64,000 bases of DNA from Solea solea (taxonomy: Eukaryota; Chordata; Actinopteri; Pleuronectiformes; Soleidae): assembly GCF_958295425.1 (NCBI RefSeq), contig NC_081142.1, positions 9,839,754 through 9,903,753 of the forward strand, in the 5' to 3' direction. This document shows, one piece after another, positions 24,782 through 37,300 of the stretch. Position 1 is the first letter of the stretch, and every line of letters begins with the position of its first letter. The notes under the pieces were generated by a model that was not told where the DNA came from, did not search any database, and worked only from the letters and a program-made list of their open reading frames with translations. The translations under genes were made by a program, and so were the position numbers.

Positions 24782-26106
24782 TCATACGTCCTCTTCTGTG
24801 TAAGGTACATCGGAGTCAGAAAAACGTCTCTTGTCCTTTGAGGCTTGCGCCTCATGTTGCTCATGTGGAGGAGAGTGAGTCACTAGGGAGATGGAGGAGG
24901 ATAAAGTGGAGGGAGGGCAGGAGGAGAAATGCAAGAGCAGGTCACACTCCGGGCTGTCGATATACAGGGACTGGGTGCTGTCTTTACGGCGGCCCTGTTG
25001 TTCTCTTCTCCTAATCAAGTACTTAAAAGCTCGATTTATAGGAGGAGTGCAAGACTGAGTTGGACTCATGGCTGCACACTGGGAGTGGACACCTGGGGGA
25101 AGTTTGACTGTGTCTGGGATGACAGGGTTGCGGCGCTGCAGCGGTTGCCTGTTGGATCGTTCAGAGGTTGAAGAAGCACAGCTGGATATAGAGGAGGTGG
25201 AGCTAGCATGGGTGAGGTTTAGTGGAGGGACATGTCCCCCTTTGACTTTGTGTCGCTGGGCCAGGTCGGGTGGTTTAGGTGGACACACTGGCTTGCATCT
25301 CCTCAGCTGAGCATCATCCTGTCCTGGAGAAGAGAAAAGATGAAGGGTTAGAGTTGGAGAAATATTTTTCTTTGTTTCACAGAAATCCAGAGAGGGTGAG
25401 GACCAATGGAAGATCGTGCAACCATGTTGTCTACCAAATATTACGTTCAATTAGGCAATCATGTGATTTGAAATGGTGATCCAAAACATCAGTTCATTCA
25501 TTCAGAGAAAGTTTGAGCATGCTCCTGTGCCACACATGCATTTGACACACACACACAAACACAAACACGGTTGCTGTTCCTCCAACCTGCTTTGTTACAG
25601 AGAGACGTCACCGCCCCAATCACCATCACTGGTCCAGACCTGCACCATAAAAAAACAGGAAGGGCCCAACCCAGTGGCCCCCGTGGTCTTGTCAGAAACC
25701 CACAGGTGAGTGAGAGAAACGGACAGAAGGAGAGTCCAGACTGTACCTTAATACTGACCTTCAGGCTCTGAGCTGTGAGCAGAGGAGCGCTGCTGCTCGT
25801 CCAAAAGACTCTCAGAGCTAAGCGAGGCTTCGGAGTCCAAGTTCTCTTGGTCTGAACCGGGCTGCTCCATCTCTGGCAGTCGGCAGGCCAGATCCTCTCT
25901 TCAGAGGAACACATGATAAGGACGTTAGAGGAATCAGAGACTGGCGAAGAAGACAGGACATCTGTGAACTCATAAATAAGTCGTCTTTACTTCTCCTGTT
26001 TGATGGACTTGATGCGTTCCACGAGGTTCTTCTCAGCCTCTGTGTCTGAGTCCAGAGGCTCGTTTTCAGGAACCACACTGAGATCAGAACTGGCCTTCTC
26101 ATGAAC
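24782..26106 (-). CDS. myo9b: myo9b exons 40-42: C-terminal tail and stop
   Basis: Exon 40 (26106-25991) has [15 protein letters not shown], exon 41 (25898-25759) has [20 protein letters not shown], and exon 42 (25323-24782) runs to the stop at 24782-24784. These align with the human tail: ERIQSIKEEKEDI, DEENLDSE, and in exon 42 [15 protein letters not shown] and KRRFSDSD near the end. The region is Ser/Pro-rich and probably disordered. Residues 2046-2310. The reading frame closes exactly, which supports the whole model. Confidence 0.92.
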
Positions 26107-28339
26107 CTGCACAACACATAAAATCATGCACTGACATCTCGACTCAATCAGAAAATATCCAGTATGTGTTTATAATATGAATAGAAGTATTGATGTACTT
26201 ATTATACTTATAACAACAAATAAACATTAAGTATGACACAGAGATGCTTTGACAGATATCTGAAACAGATTCAAACTGTTTGTTAGTGAGAAAGGTGAGA
26301 AGAGCAGGGTGGATGGTGACTGTGGTTTTCATGCATCTACACATATATTCTTGCACTGTGAAAAGGAATTACTTTTTAAACCAAAAGTTAATATTCAAAG
26401 GTTAGAGAGACATCCCCACAATCTAGACAAGACCAACCACTCAACAGCCAAAAAACAAAACATGACTTTTAAAGCTTTGAGTTCTTCTGTAAATAACAAA
26501 ACAGAAACACAGATAACAAGACGCTGGGAATGCATGGAAGACAAATATATCCATCTAGCTTTGCAAGTTAGATCATTGTCTTGCAAAGGGAGTTACATCA
26601 CCAACCCACAACCATCTTCTCCCCTCAGAAAGACCAAGACAGATGGCAAACAGCAAAACCTTCACATCGCAGGCTGGCTTTCAACCAAACTCACAGCAAC
26701 ATGCATCTACTACAGTTAGTAAGGAAGAGTAAAAATATTAGGAGATATGGATGAAAATAAACCCATAAATAAAGTAAATAAAATGCAGCCAGAGCATCAA
26801 ACGTCACCCACATCGAACATCATGCACCGGTGCTTCTACATGACTCACTACAACACACTACAACTACTGAATCTATTGTACCAGGAGAACCCAGTGATAC
26901 ATACCACCACTCCTTTGTAAGGAGCTGAGAACCTGAGAGGTAAATGCCAGTAGTGCTAAGGAGAGACAAGGAACATTGGCCATGTTACCCACGTGACTGC
27001 AGAACAACAGCATGGGACACTGTTGTGGTATAATGTAGAGTGTATTAGATAATAGTTCATGACAGATCAGTGATGTTTTTAATAGCTCCCTTTACATCCA
27101 AGCTTGAGGCTAAATATCAGAGAGAACACTGAATTGAACCAAGCTGATTCCGCGGCAGGATGTTGCTTACTCTCACCGTGTTTTGTCTCTTAAGTTTGAG
27201 CTGATTCATGGCCAAAGCCTCTGCGTACTCCAGCTGCTCGATCTCCTCCATCTTCTCATTGTAACGTCTGATCTGCTCATTGATGAGCATCTCCAAACAC
27301 CTACGGGGGGATTTCAAGAGGTCACAAGTGTACAGACTTACGCTAAGCTGTTCACTGGTAATACAAGTTCTGTACAGGCAATATGAACAGGGCAGGGCAT
27401 AAAAGTATTATATAATGTTTTTTTTTGCTACTTCTACATTCATGACTGTCTTACATGGTGGTTTTGGCAACGTCCTTCATGCTAAGGAGTGGATCAGCAC
27501 TGTCTGGACAGCGCAAGACGCACGGGGCAAAAACGATGGCCAGCGAGTTTGAAGACATGCGGTTGTGAGCCTCCTCTTTACACACTCTGCAAGAGAGAGC
27601 GGATATCAGCATTTGTTTATACCTGTATATACCTGCATGTGTATAAAATCCACATTCGATGCAACTTAAACATGTATGGTATAGAACGACATGTAATTAG
27701 TAAAGCAATAAAACCAAAGAAAAATAAACTATAGGATATGAAACAATAACATTGAAACAGACAAGGCCACACTCAGACAGGCTGTACCTGACAAGGTGGA
27801 AGACGAGTCTCTCCAATGTGTTAAAGTTTGCTGTAGGCAGCTCCTCCAGCACTTTGTAGATGGCATGAAGCTGTTCCTGCTTCTCTGGCAGTTCTAGAGG
27901 AAGAGGAGGAAAATAAATAATTATTCACATTTTATAATTTATTACAAAATCTACCAGTCCTTTATTTTAGTGTTACTCGTGTGTGATATTAACATTTTCT
28001 ACCTTCATTTTAACCTCATCTTACAATTTCCCCCAAATATATAAAGAAAATTACATTTTCTATTTGGCCCATTGTAAAGACAACCAGTGTGCAGATTGTG
28101 TCTATTGTAAAATGCTGCCCTCTGGTGGAGAACAGCCTTCTCACCAACTGCATGTAGGAAGTCACTGTAATGTATGAAGGTCATGAGTGGGTCGGGCAGC
28201 TCCCTCAGCCACTGTTTAACCAGGCCTGTCACTGTGTGGATGGGGTAGTCTTCAAGGCAGACCTGGTGGGGGTCTAAAACAAGAGCAAAGATCCATGAGA
28301 CACTGTTGCTACCTGCAGGTTACATTGGTTAACAGTAGA

Positions 28340-28383
<44 letters not shown>

Positions 28384-31300
28384 AAGAGATCTAACCAGTC
28401 TCCAGTCGCTGGTGCAGCTCTTTTATTCTGTTGGCAGAGCCAGATTTGCGGTAGATGCCCTCGGTGTAGAGGCCGTTCATCTCCACGTGCTCCAGCATCA
28501 TCTCCATCACCATGGGTACAGGGTTTTTATCGCTGACCAGGTGACACACCCGCACCCCAAAGTGCTGACCATTGGACTCCTCGTCACTCTGTGAATTCAG
28601 ACAGGCATCAGCAGTTATTAAGAAGTGCAAACACTCTATGTAACTATGTACAAAATCAGAATTTAAATACTATATATCCACAACTAAGATAGAGCATCAC
28701 TTAGCTTCTTCATACATAGTCTGATTTTTAAGTGGTACAAAAAATGCCCTGCCCAACTTCTGACTTGAGACATGAAACTAAATATTAATGTCAACAGACA
28801 TCTGTTTATTTACTGACAAGTACAATTTCTGCAACTTTGAACAAAGATACTAAACTATTGTTTAAATGTAAGAGCCACAACTACTATGCTTTAAAGGTGC
28901 TTCTGCAGTTTCATACTTGGTTTTAACAAAGAAATTAAGTGATTTTACCAGTGTACAAATCTTTATGAGCTAATATTGTAGGATTTTTTATTACATCTGC
29001 CTATGGCATTATTTGGGATATGTTTTGAATATTTTTTTTACCTTTGTGGACAGAGGAGTGTATTGACACTGTGTGAAACTAAGTGGCCATGGCACAGGTT
29101 TGCGCTGTCTATTTGTTCTAAGAATACGAGCAGAGTGATGTGGAATACAGACTTATTAAGTCTGAAATAAAATCATACCTTTTTGGCACAGAAGGTGGAG
29201 CAATCGGTGACTATTTTAAAGATGCACTTCTTGTGGCACACCATTTTACAATCTGTAAGACAAGATTTATACATCAATATATTGTTCTGTTATGGTGCTA
29301 AGATTTAGTGGAAATGTGAACATATCAGTGTTGACTCACAGCTGCACATGTAGGCCTTCTCCATGCCCCAGATGTAAGAACTACACTGGTCACATGACTG
29401 CATAATATTGACCTGATAGTTGACAAAAACATGATCCAGGGGGCTCTCCATCTATAACACACACAGTTGCTCACTTAGAAATCATAATGTACAATACATC
29501 AGAATAATGAGCACATCAGAAAATGTCTAACTCTGCACACATACACTTTTGTCTTTTTTCCTCCTTTTCTTCCGAGCTTTAGTGGGCTGAAAAATAAACA
29601 GAGGTGTGAATACATTACTTTCTCATATTTGGATGAATGCTACCAAGTGATCATGAATCTCAGTATTTCACCTTTGCAGGTTCGGCTTCTTCTTTCTTCA
29701 TCTCTCCTCTGATGAAGCCGTCCAGCACCGACTGGAACAAGTTGACCACAAGTTGGACTTCTCCTTTCTGCTTGTCGCCTGCCAGGTGGATCACTTTGTT
29801 CTGGTAGCCCGTCATCAGACCTTTGTAGCCAATGGCGGGTTTCTGAGACAGTAGAGAAAATGATGAGTGATGAGAAGATGTGATCAGTACAGTATGGGTT
29901 ATGTGCCTGCAGACAAACTTACTGTGAGGGAATACATGGCTTTGATATTCTCTCTGAACTGCATGGTGGCTGTGACAAAGATGGTCTCGGTGGCTGACAG
30001 CGGCTTCCCCCTGGAGCGGAAATCATTGACCTAAAGAGATACGCAAACAAAACATATTTTTGTGGTTAAATAAATTAAAATAATTTCTTACAATAGCTTA
30101 ACTTATAGTTCATTTTCATTTACTTGGTTGCCCAGAAACTCGTCGAGGTGACGCAGCTCATTTGCGTTGGTGATTTCACGGTCTAGTGAGGCGTTCCACT
30201 GCTCCGAGACACGAGTGGCACGGCTGATCTTTATCGAAGGGTTGCGACTAAAACCTTTACCAGCACGGTCGCCATGTGGCTGGGGGAGAGGCCGGGAAGC
30301 ATGTCCACCTGACGGGGCTGAGAAGAAGAACTTTTTTAACGAAAACTGTCTACCTGGGAAAAGGTGGACGAATGATACATGGACTATTTCTTCATCTCCC
30401 TTCACAAATTGAACTCATACCCCTAAACCCAAAGTAAAGTAATTTTGTTATTACTGAGCATGATCCTGCACGGGTCAGTATTTTCTCAGAAAGCAAACAG
30501 CAGGATTAGTCAAGGCCTGGGAATGATAGATGATAATACACCTGTGTTTTCTTTCCATGTCTCACGTCATGAGGTGAAAAAGCAGTGAACTGCACTGGTC
30601 TAACAGCTTTAGTGTCAATCATTAATTAACATATTTAGTCCCAGAATTGACACAATATAATTTCTCTTGACGATAAAATATAAACACTTGAGCAGTTTTT
30701 TCGTAAAATATACTCCAAAAATACTTTCTATTAGCTTTCGGTGACTTGACAATCTCTGGCCACTGTTTATATTATTTACCTTCCCCTCCTGGTGGTTTTT
30801 CACTGAGAATCTGAGCAAGTGTCAGTTCTCCGTTGTCTGGCGTCTGAGCCTCTTTGTGGGGTCGTTTCTTCAAAATCTTGCTGAAGAAACCGCCCGACCT
30901 GCAGGGCATGGAAACACAAGCTCGGAAGAATATTCATAAGACCTGTTAAACAAAACCACTGTGTGATTCTTACGGCGATGTTGTCAATGGAAGTGAAGAT
31001 TCACAATACTGTTTCTCACATCTCCTTAATTTCTAACAGCAGATCAGTTTTTACTGTGCCGCTTTTGATATATTCCATTCTCTAACCATTAAACCTTTTT
31101 TTCAGCACAAGGAGAGCCCAGAACTCAGCTCTTCTCTGTCACTCTTGCGTACACACAAACTACACACAAACACCAAACCTGTGTGTATAAAATAAGCCAG
31201 TTCAGAATACACCAGTGTTACCTGTCTGGTGTGGATGGGAAGGCGTGGGCTGAATCTTGTTGACCAGAACCATCTTGCTGCTTCTTTCTAAAGGAGCTCC

Positions 31301-34300
31301 GTCTGGATCCATCGACATGTCCTTCTGAGGGAGAAAGAATCTGCAAATTGGAAAATGAAAATGTAGTTAATGAGTGCACAGGTTTGAGAAAGTTTGGTGG
31401 AATATTTGCATTTTCAGGTGTGTCAATAGCACACAAGACATTTGCATGAAAATAGATCAAAGTATAAAGTACATCTCTGGGTGATGCAGTGCCAGCTCCT
31501 TCAAAGCCTGGAGACAAACTGTCTACTGATGATGAGGCCATTTCACTCCTGCAGACAGACAATCAATTAATGAAAACACAAACACCGACACTAGGTGGGT
31601 TTTCTCACAAAAGCTACACACCAATACACACACACACACACACACAAGATTGGTAATATTGTATCATTTGCCATCTGCTGATTTTCTTGAAGCTATATTT
31701 AAACAGGAAACTGTCATTTTTTAGCAAAACAAACAATATGGTGTATGTGTTGGGAATATTTCCAGGTGTAAATTTGGTTGACTTGCTGTTTATGTGTTTA
31801 AATTGTTTTTTTTTTTTTAACATCAGAGAAAAAAAATGAAAAACATGACTGCTACAGAAGACGTACAGTGTTTTTTTCCTCCTTTCATCCAAGTTGTGAG
31901 ATGGAGGGCTGGTGTTCTCAGAGTTTTCTCCTTCACTCCTCCTCCTCCCCTTCCATTTCTCCGGCTTCTCTTTGATTGCTCCAGGACGGCGATGCAGGTT
32001 TACTGCTCCTGCTCCATCCCCCAGGCCATTTTTCTCAGGTATAGAGTCGGCAGGCCTTAGGGACAACGTAGATGGACGAACAAGACCAGAAGCAGCAGGT
32101 GGAGAAGTCTTTGCCTCCTTCTTCCCGCCCTTTTCTTCCTTCATCTTCCAGGCCACAAAAGTGTACTGGTCCAGCTCTTTGCTATCTGAATGCTCTTTAG
32201 GCTTAGAGATCTCCAGGCTTCTGCTCTTCGGCCGGGAGATTTGGTCTTTGCTGACGGCTGAGGAGATGGAGGAAGAGGCGGCTCGATCAGTCTCTCTCTG
32301 ATTGTGTTCCAGTCCTCTTCGTCTCCTTTGCTCCCTCTTCTCCTGGCTCCGGGATGAGTGGCTCTTACTAATAAGTGGAGGTCGTACTCTGTCTTGTTCA
32401 GCATTGGAAGGTATGGAGGTAGTGCTGTGAGCCTGTTCATCTGATGGAGATGTGGATGTAAGTGCGTTGGAGGTCACTGCATCAGAGGGTGAACCAGGTT
32501 CTAGTGTTTGACTCTCCAAATCCTGCTCTTTCTCCCGTGTCTCATCCAGCTGGGGACCAGCCTCAGCCACAGTACCATTACTCTCCAAATGTAACTCCTC
32601 ATCCTCCAGCTCTTCATCCTGTTCCTCCTCCTCCTCCTCCTCCTCCTCTGTATGCGAGCTTGATTTTGCCTCTAGGTCCTCCTCTCCCCTCTCTTCCTCA
32701 GTCTCCTGTCCAGAGATGTTCTCATCAAGCATCTCTTCCATAACCAGCTCTATGTCAGGATCCTCTCTTGTTTGAGGCTCTTTTGCCAGTTGTTTCTCCT
32801 CCTCTTCTCTCTTTTTCTGTGCGTCCTCTGCTTTCCTAGCTGCCTCTTCCTCCTCTGCTCTCCTCTGTGCTTCCTCCTCTTCCTCCTTTCTCCTGGCTTC
32901 TTCTTCCAGCCTCCTCCTTTCTTCCTCCTCCTCTTCCAATTTTCTCCTTGCCTCTTCCTCCTCTTCCCTCCTCCTCCTTTCTTCTTCTTCTGCCCTCCTC
33001 TCAGCTTCTTTTTCCTCTTCTTCCTTTTTCTGTTTGTCCTCACGCATGGACTGACACCTGCAAAACATAAATATGTCAACATCATGTCTATCAGGGCTCC
33101 AGCAAAATTAATGTAGACCATATTTTTAATATCATGCTATCAAACACAACCAGCTATAGAGACAAACACTTTATCACTGAGTTTGTCCGTGTTCTTACCT
33201 CCTGCGTGCTGAATGGCCTCTCACTAGGGCTTGTATTTTGGTAGCACCCTGTTTTTGGCTGTGGTACTCTACTCGCTGTCTGTGCCCTCTCCACACCGCC
33301 TGGACTAAAGTTGCTGCACGCTGCCTCTGCTCCTCTTTACAGTATCTGCGCCATGATCGCTAAAAGAGAAGTGAGGGAACACATGAGATACCGTTTCTCT
33401 ACAAATCCTTGAAAAACAAATCCTTGGTGAACTATGTAATTTTGGCAAGGAACTTGCTTTACGGAGGCAGCCATATTGTGCTGCCATTTTTCTACAGCAG
33501 CCCAAACAGACAAACTGTGCATTTTGCTTTTTGAAGTGGATGCTTACTATACAAAATAAGAACGACATCCTTCCAGGTATGCAAAGGCCACCATATGTAT
33601 TTCACAGACTTGGGAAAGGGTTGAGTGGAGGACATACCCTTAGATGTCACTAATTATTACACACTGGACCTTTAAATGTTGCAAGTGTCTTGTACCTGGA
33701 TCATGATGGCTGCTTGTCTCATGTCCAAAAACTCCCTCCTTTGGAGACGAGCTCTGAACCAACGCTGAAGGAAGATGATCTTGCGCATTACATCCTTGTG
33801 CAGCGTGTCCTGCAGCTGCTGTCGCTCCAGCTCCTTCAAGAACACCTGTACGCATAAGAGAAACATCCCAAAAGTTTGATGAAAGACTTGCAGAGCTATA
33901 AAGAAATAAATGGAGACAATTAATTCAATTGATGAACTGAAAGAAAACAGTGTTTAGTCTTGAACCTTAGTTTTGCCTATCTGATACGTGGTGTGGTCCA
34001 GGCCCATCTTCTTTTCAAGCAGAGCTGAGATGTCCACTTTACAGGCAGTCACGCTCTTTGGCAACAAAACTCTGAACTGCTCAATGAATTCCTGCCGGGA
34101 CAAAAGGAAATACATGATAAATTACAGTTAAACAGAGGATCAATGTATGTGGTAGTAATGGATGATTAAAACATAATGTCAATTATTAAAACAGTACATA
34201 TTTTACTAACAGTACAGGTTTCATTTATCATTAAAACACAACAAAACATTCAACATGATGCTTATCTCCAAATTTTAAAAAACTATAACATGCACAGATC

Positions 34301-37300
34301 ATTGCATTCACTTCTATTCACCATCAAAGTACATACAGCGCATGGTGGTGTGTGATTTTCACAAGGATTTTCCTAAAAGAGGAGTAACTCTGCAGTACCT
34401 GGAATGTGTACTTGGCTCCATAGCCTGACCTCCTTATGCGAACAGTTTCCAGCATTCCTGTGTATCGTAGTTGCTGGACCACCAAGGCCTCATCCAGATA
34501 CATCTCCTTCTGCTCATGTGTATAAAGCACACGGTTAGACACCATTTAGACAACAATATTCACCAATCAAACAATGTTCACCTTTTTGATAGATCAAAGA
34601 TTTAGTACGGCATTACACTAAATACATGTATAGTCAAGAGAAAAGAAGATATTAAAGACCAAAAGTCATGACAAAGTTGTACCTTTTCAGCATTTGAGCG
34701 GATGCACCGGATGAAAAAAGGCTCTGCCCTGTTCAAAGTCTCCAAGAGTTTGGTCAGAGAAGTCTAGTAGAAGGAGAAGTAGGGTTTGCATCAATGGTCA
34801 AAAACTGCTGCTGGAGGGTGCAATGCCAAGTTGCTGTGTACAATGTAGATACTGTTGTGAGATTTTACCTGGAACTGGGCGCTGATGCTAGGCGTCTTCT
34901 TCTTCTTGTGCAGGTGCAGCAGAGACTTTGTAGTGCGATCGTGCAGCGTCAGGCTCACAATATATTTCAGGGACCGAGAATCCAGCAAACTCTGCACAGC
35001 AGTAAGAGAGTGAATTAATTTCCTACACACACTCATAATGATTACAACACAATGATAGAAAACTAATAAAATAAGTTCACAATATTTGCTTCATGTGACT
35101 GGAGCAGCATTTCCTGTGTTTACTCCGGTTTACCTTGGGGATGACCTGCTTCTGTTTGGCATTCTTGTTTTTCCTAAAGAAAAAAGAGAGAAAAAAAAGC
35201 AGGTGAATTAGATAAAGGGAGACATTAAAAGCTGCGGCAAGAGATGGGATACAGTAGTGGATCTAGTGTGCGAAACTGGGTTAGTATGGACGGGCAACCT
35301 TCTCATGCTCTGTCAGTCAGTGATGAATCAAGAGAGGAACCTGGAAAGTGGAATGAATGACGAGTAGAGGCGCGGCATGAATGACAGAACAATGACGATG
35401 GAAAGAGGATTAAGGAGATGAAAGTTAAAAATCTAAACAATCACCATACTCACCATACAGAGAGTCATGCACCCTTGATGTCATTAACACATAAAGGGCA
35501 GGATGTCCCCTGTGCTGCTATATGTCAGACAGCCGAACTACTACGATGCTGCTGCCACATATTTTCACAAGATTATCTGAAAGACCTCACATGCCACCAC
35601 AGTTGTCTGGTGATGTTCATGCAGCAGTTAAGTATTCAAGGCATTTCAGCTTTAAGCCTTCAAGAAAACTAAATACTATCAACAGGGCAGAGGTACTCAT
35701 GTAATGTTATGTAATAAAGAAGCAGGAGTGCTTTAGAAGTGAAGATCACATGAGACGATCCATTTAGAAAAGTGGTTATAAATGTGACAACTGTTACTAT
35801 CCAGGTGGGACAGAAGCACGTTCTGCCAGAGCCAACTAGACTGGTTTGATCTGGAGAAGAGCTGATGCCAGGCCTGTCTGCAGACTCACTGGAGGACGTG
35901 ACGCGGGAAGCGGAGGCGACCCCAGGACTGCAACAGCTTGCGGGGGTCCTCACCATCCAGCTGCAAGTTCTTAATGGAGCTGATGATCTCTGCATGCATG
36001 TCTCTGATCACACCACGCACATACACCCAGCGTGGAAAGGGAAGGAGAGAAAGGAAAAGGAGGGGGAAAGCAGGACAAAGATTGGGGGAAAAAATGAACA
36101 AAATAAAGGAACGGGAGAAGGAAACCCATAAAAGCAGGGATTGATAGAACACGGTTAGGACACACCACTGCAGTTACCCAAGATAGGAACGTACACAGGA
36201 TAGCTGGGGGTCGGGTATTAAGAGGAACTTCAGCTTTCACTGTCTGTTCGTCCATGAACAATAACCCAGAAAATGGATCTCATTATTCATGTTTTTTTGT
36301 TGACCACCCAACCATGCTGCTAGATCCCTTTTAAAAACAGAAAAAGAGACGCACACACACAGACCCGCGGGGGCATTTTGGGTTATATTCACACCCATAT
36401 CCCTGCCACTGAGGTAGTTAACATGCAGAGCTTAGTTGGAGTTTATGTGATTTGCTATTGTTTCCATGCTGGGGCTTTTACTGGTTGTGTGACTGTAAAT
36501 TGTTACTGGTGAGGATTTTGGAATTATGGTCCTTGAATTTTAACTGGTGTTACCCTGGACACAGAGCCTGATTATGTTAATTTGGAGGTTTCTCCGTGTC
36601 CAAGAGCTTTTCCATGCAATTTCCTTACTTACCATGAAGGGTCATGAAAACAGAGGAGGCAAGCAGTGAAGGAACATATACAGGGAATGGACCACAGAGA
36701 ACCTGACCTCTACACCTCAGTCTTTGCAGATCTGGAAGGGACTGGTCTTACTTAAAGGTTAAAAGATTAACAGAAAATGTTCTGTCTACAAAGCACAACC
36801 CAGCAATTTCAGATCCGAAAACAGGATGTAGAAAGTCAAGGTTCGGAGGGCTTGACAATCCAAAAATATTCCCCTACAGTCTCGTGAACAAGCAATTTCA
36901 ATTTGGTGTTTTCCAATTGTCTTTGTTTATTTAAACAGGTGTCCCTGTATTCATTTGAATAATAAGAAATAAAAAAATGTGTGTGTATTAGTCTGAACAA
37001 GGAGAAACACCAATATTGAAAAAGGTGTGGGCTGCAGTGAAGTAAGAGAGGGAAATCAAGGTGAAGGGCAACTATGTAATATGTTATAATAGTGTACCAA
37101 TGCTTCCTTTAAAGAAATCAATTGAATCATATTTATTAGCTAAGTAAAGTTTCAAAGTTTTTTGCAGAGGGCAGAATAAAGTTTACCCAAATTTAAGCAT
37201 ATTTCCTTCCTACTTGGCCTCATGTCTTCATTCCTTTTTCCTGTCCACCAAATTCACTTACTTCTTATTTTCATAGCTAGCAAAGATGTCTTCAAAGGCC

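Noticed and set aside
27117..27176. Extension of myo9b exon 39 after residue 2045 ([11 protein letters not shown])
   Set aside because: Starts with a GTGAGA donor; exon 40 continues the family alignment, so this is intron.
31614..31866. Continuation of the exon 25 frame past the donor
   Set aside because: It reads through a GTACGT donor into Phe/Lys-rich and (CA)n-coded sequence; the next exon joins in phase at 31548.
31912..32743. Plus-strand open frames opposite myo9b exon 25
   Set aside because: Antisense shadows of the Ser/Pro/Glu-rich tail; composition fully explained by the coding strand.
32772..33121. Leu/Phe/Pro-rich plus-strand frame and Lys/Arg-rich alternative minus frame
   Set aside because: Both are other-frame readings of the GAG/AGG-rich helix region.
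36371..36390. GC-rich spot in intron 16 as a possible exon
   Set aside because: No acceptor/donor pair and the flanking exons join in phase without it.
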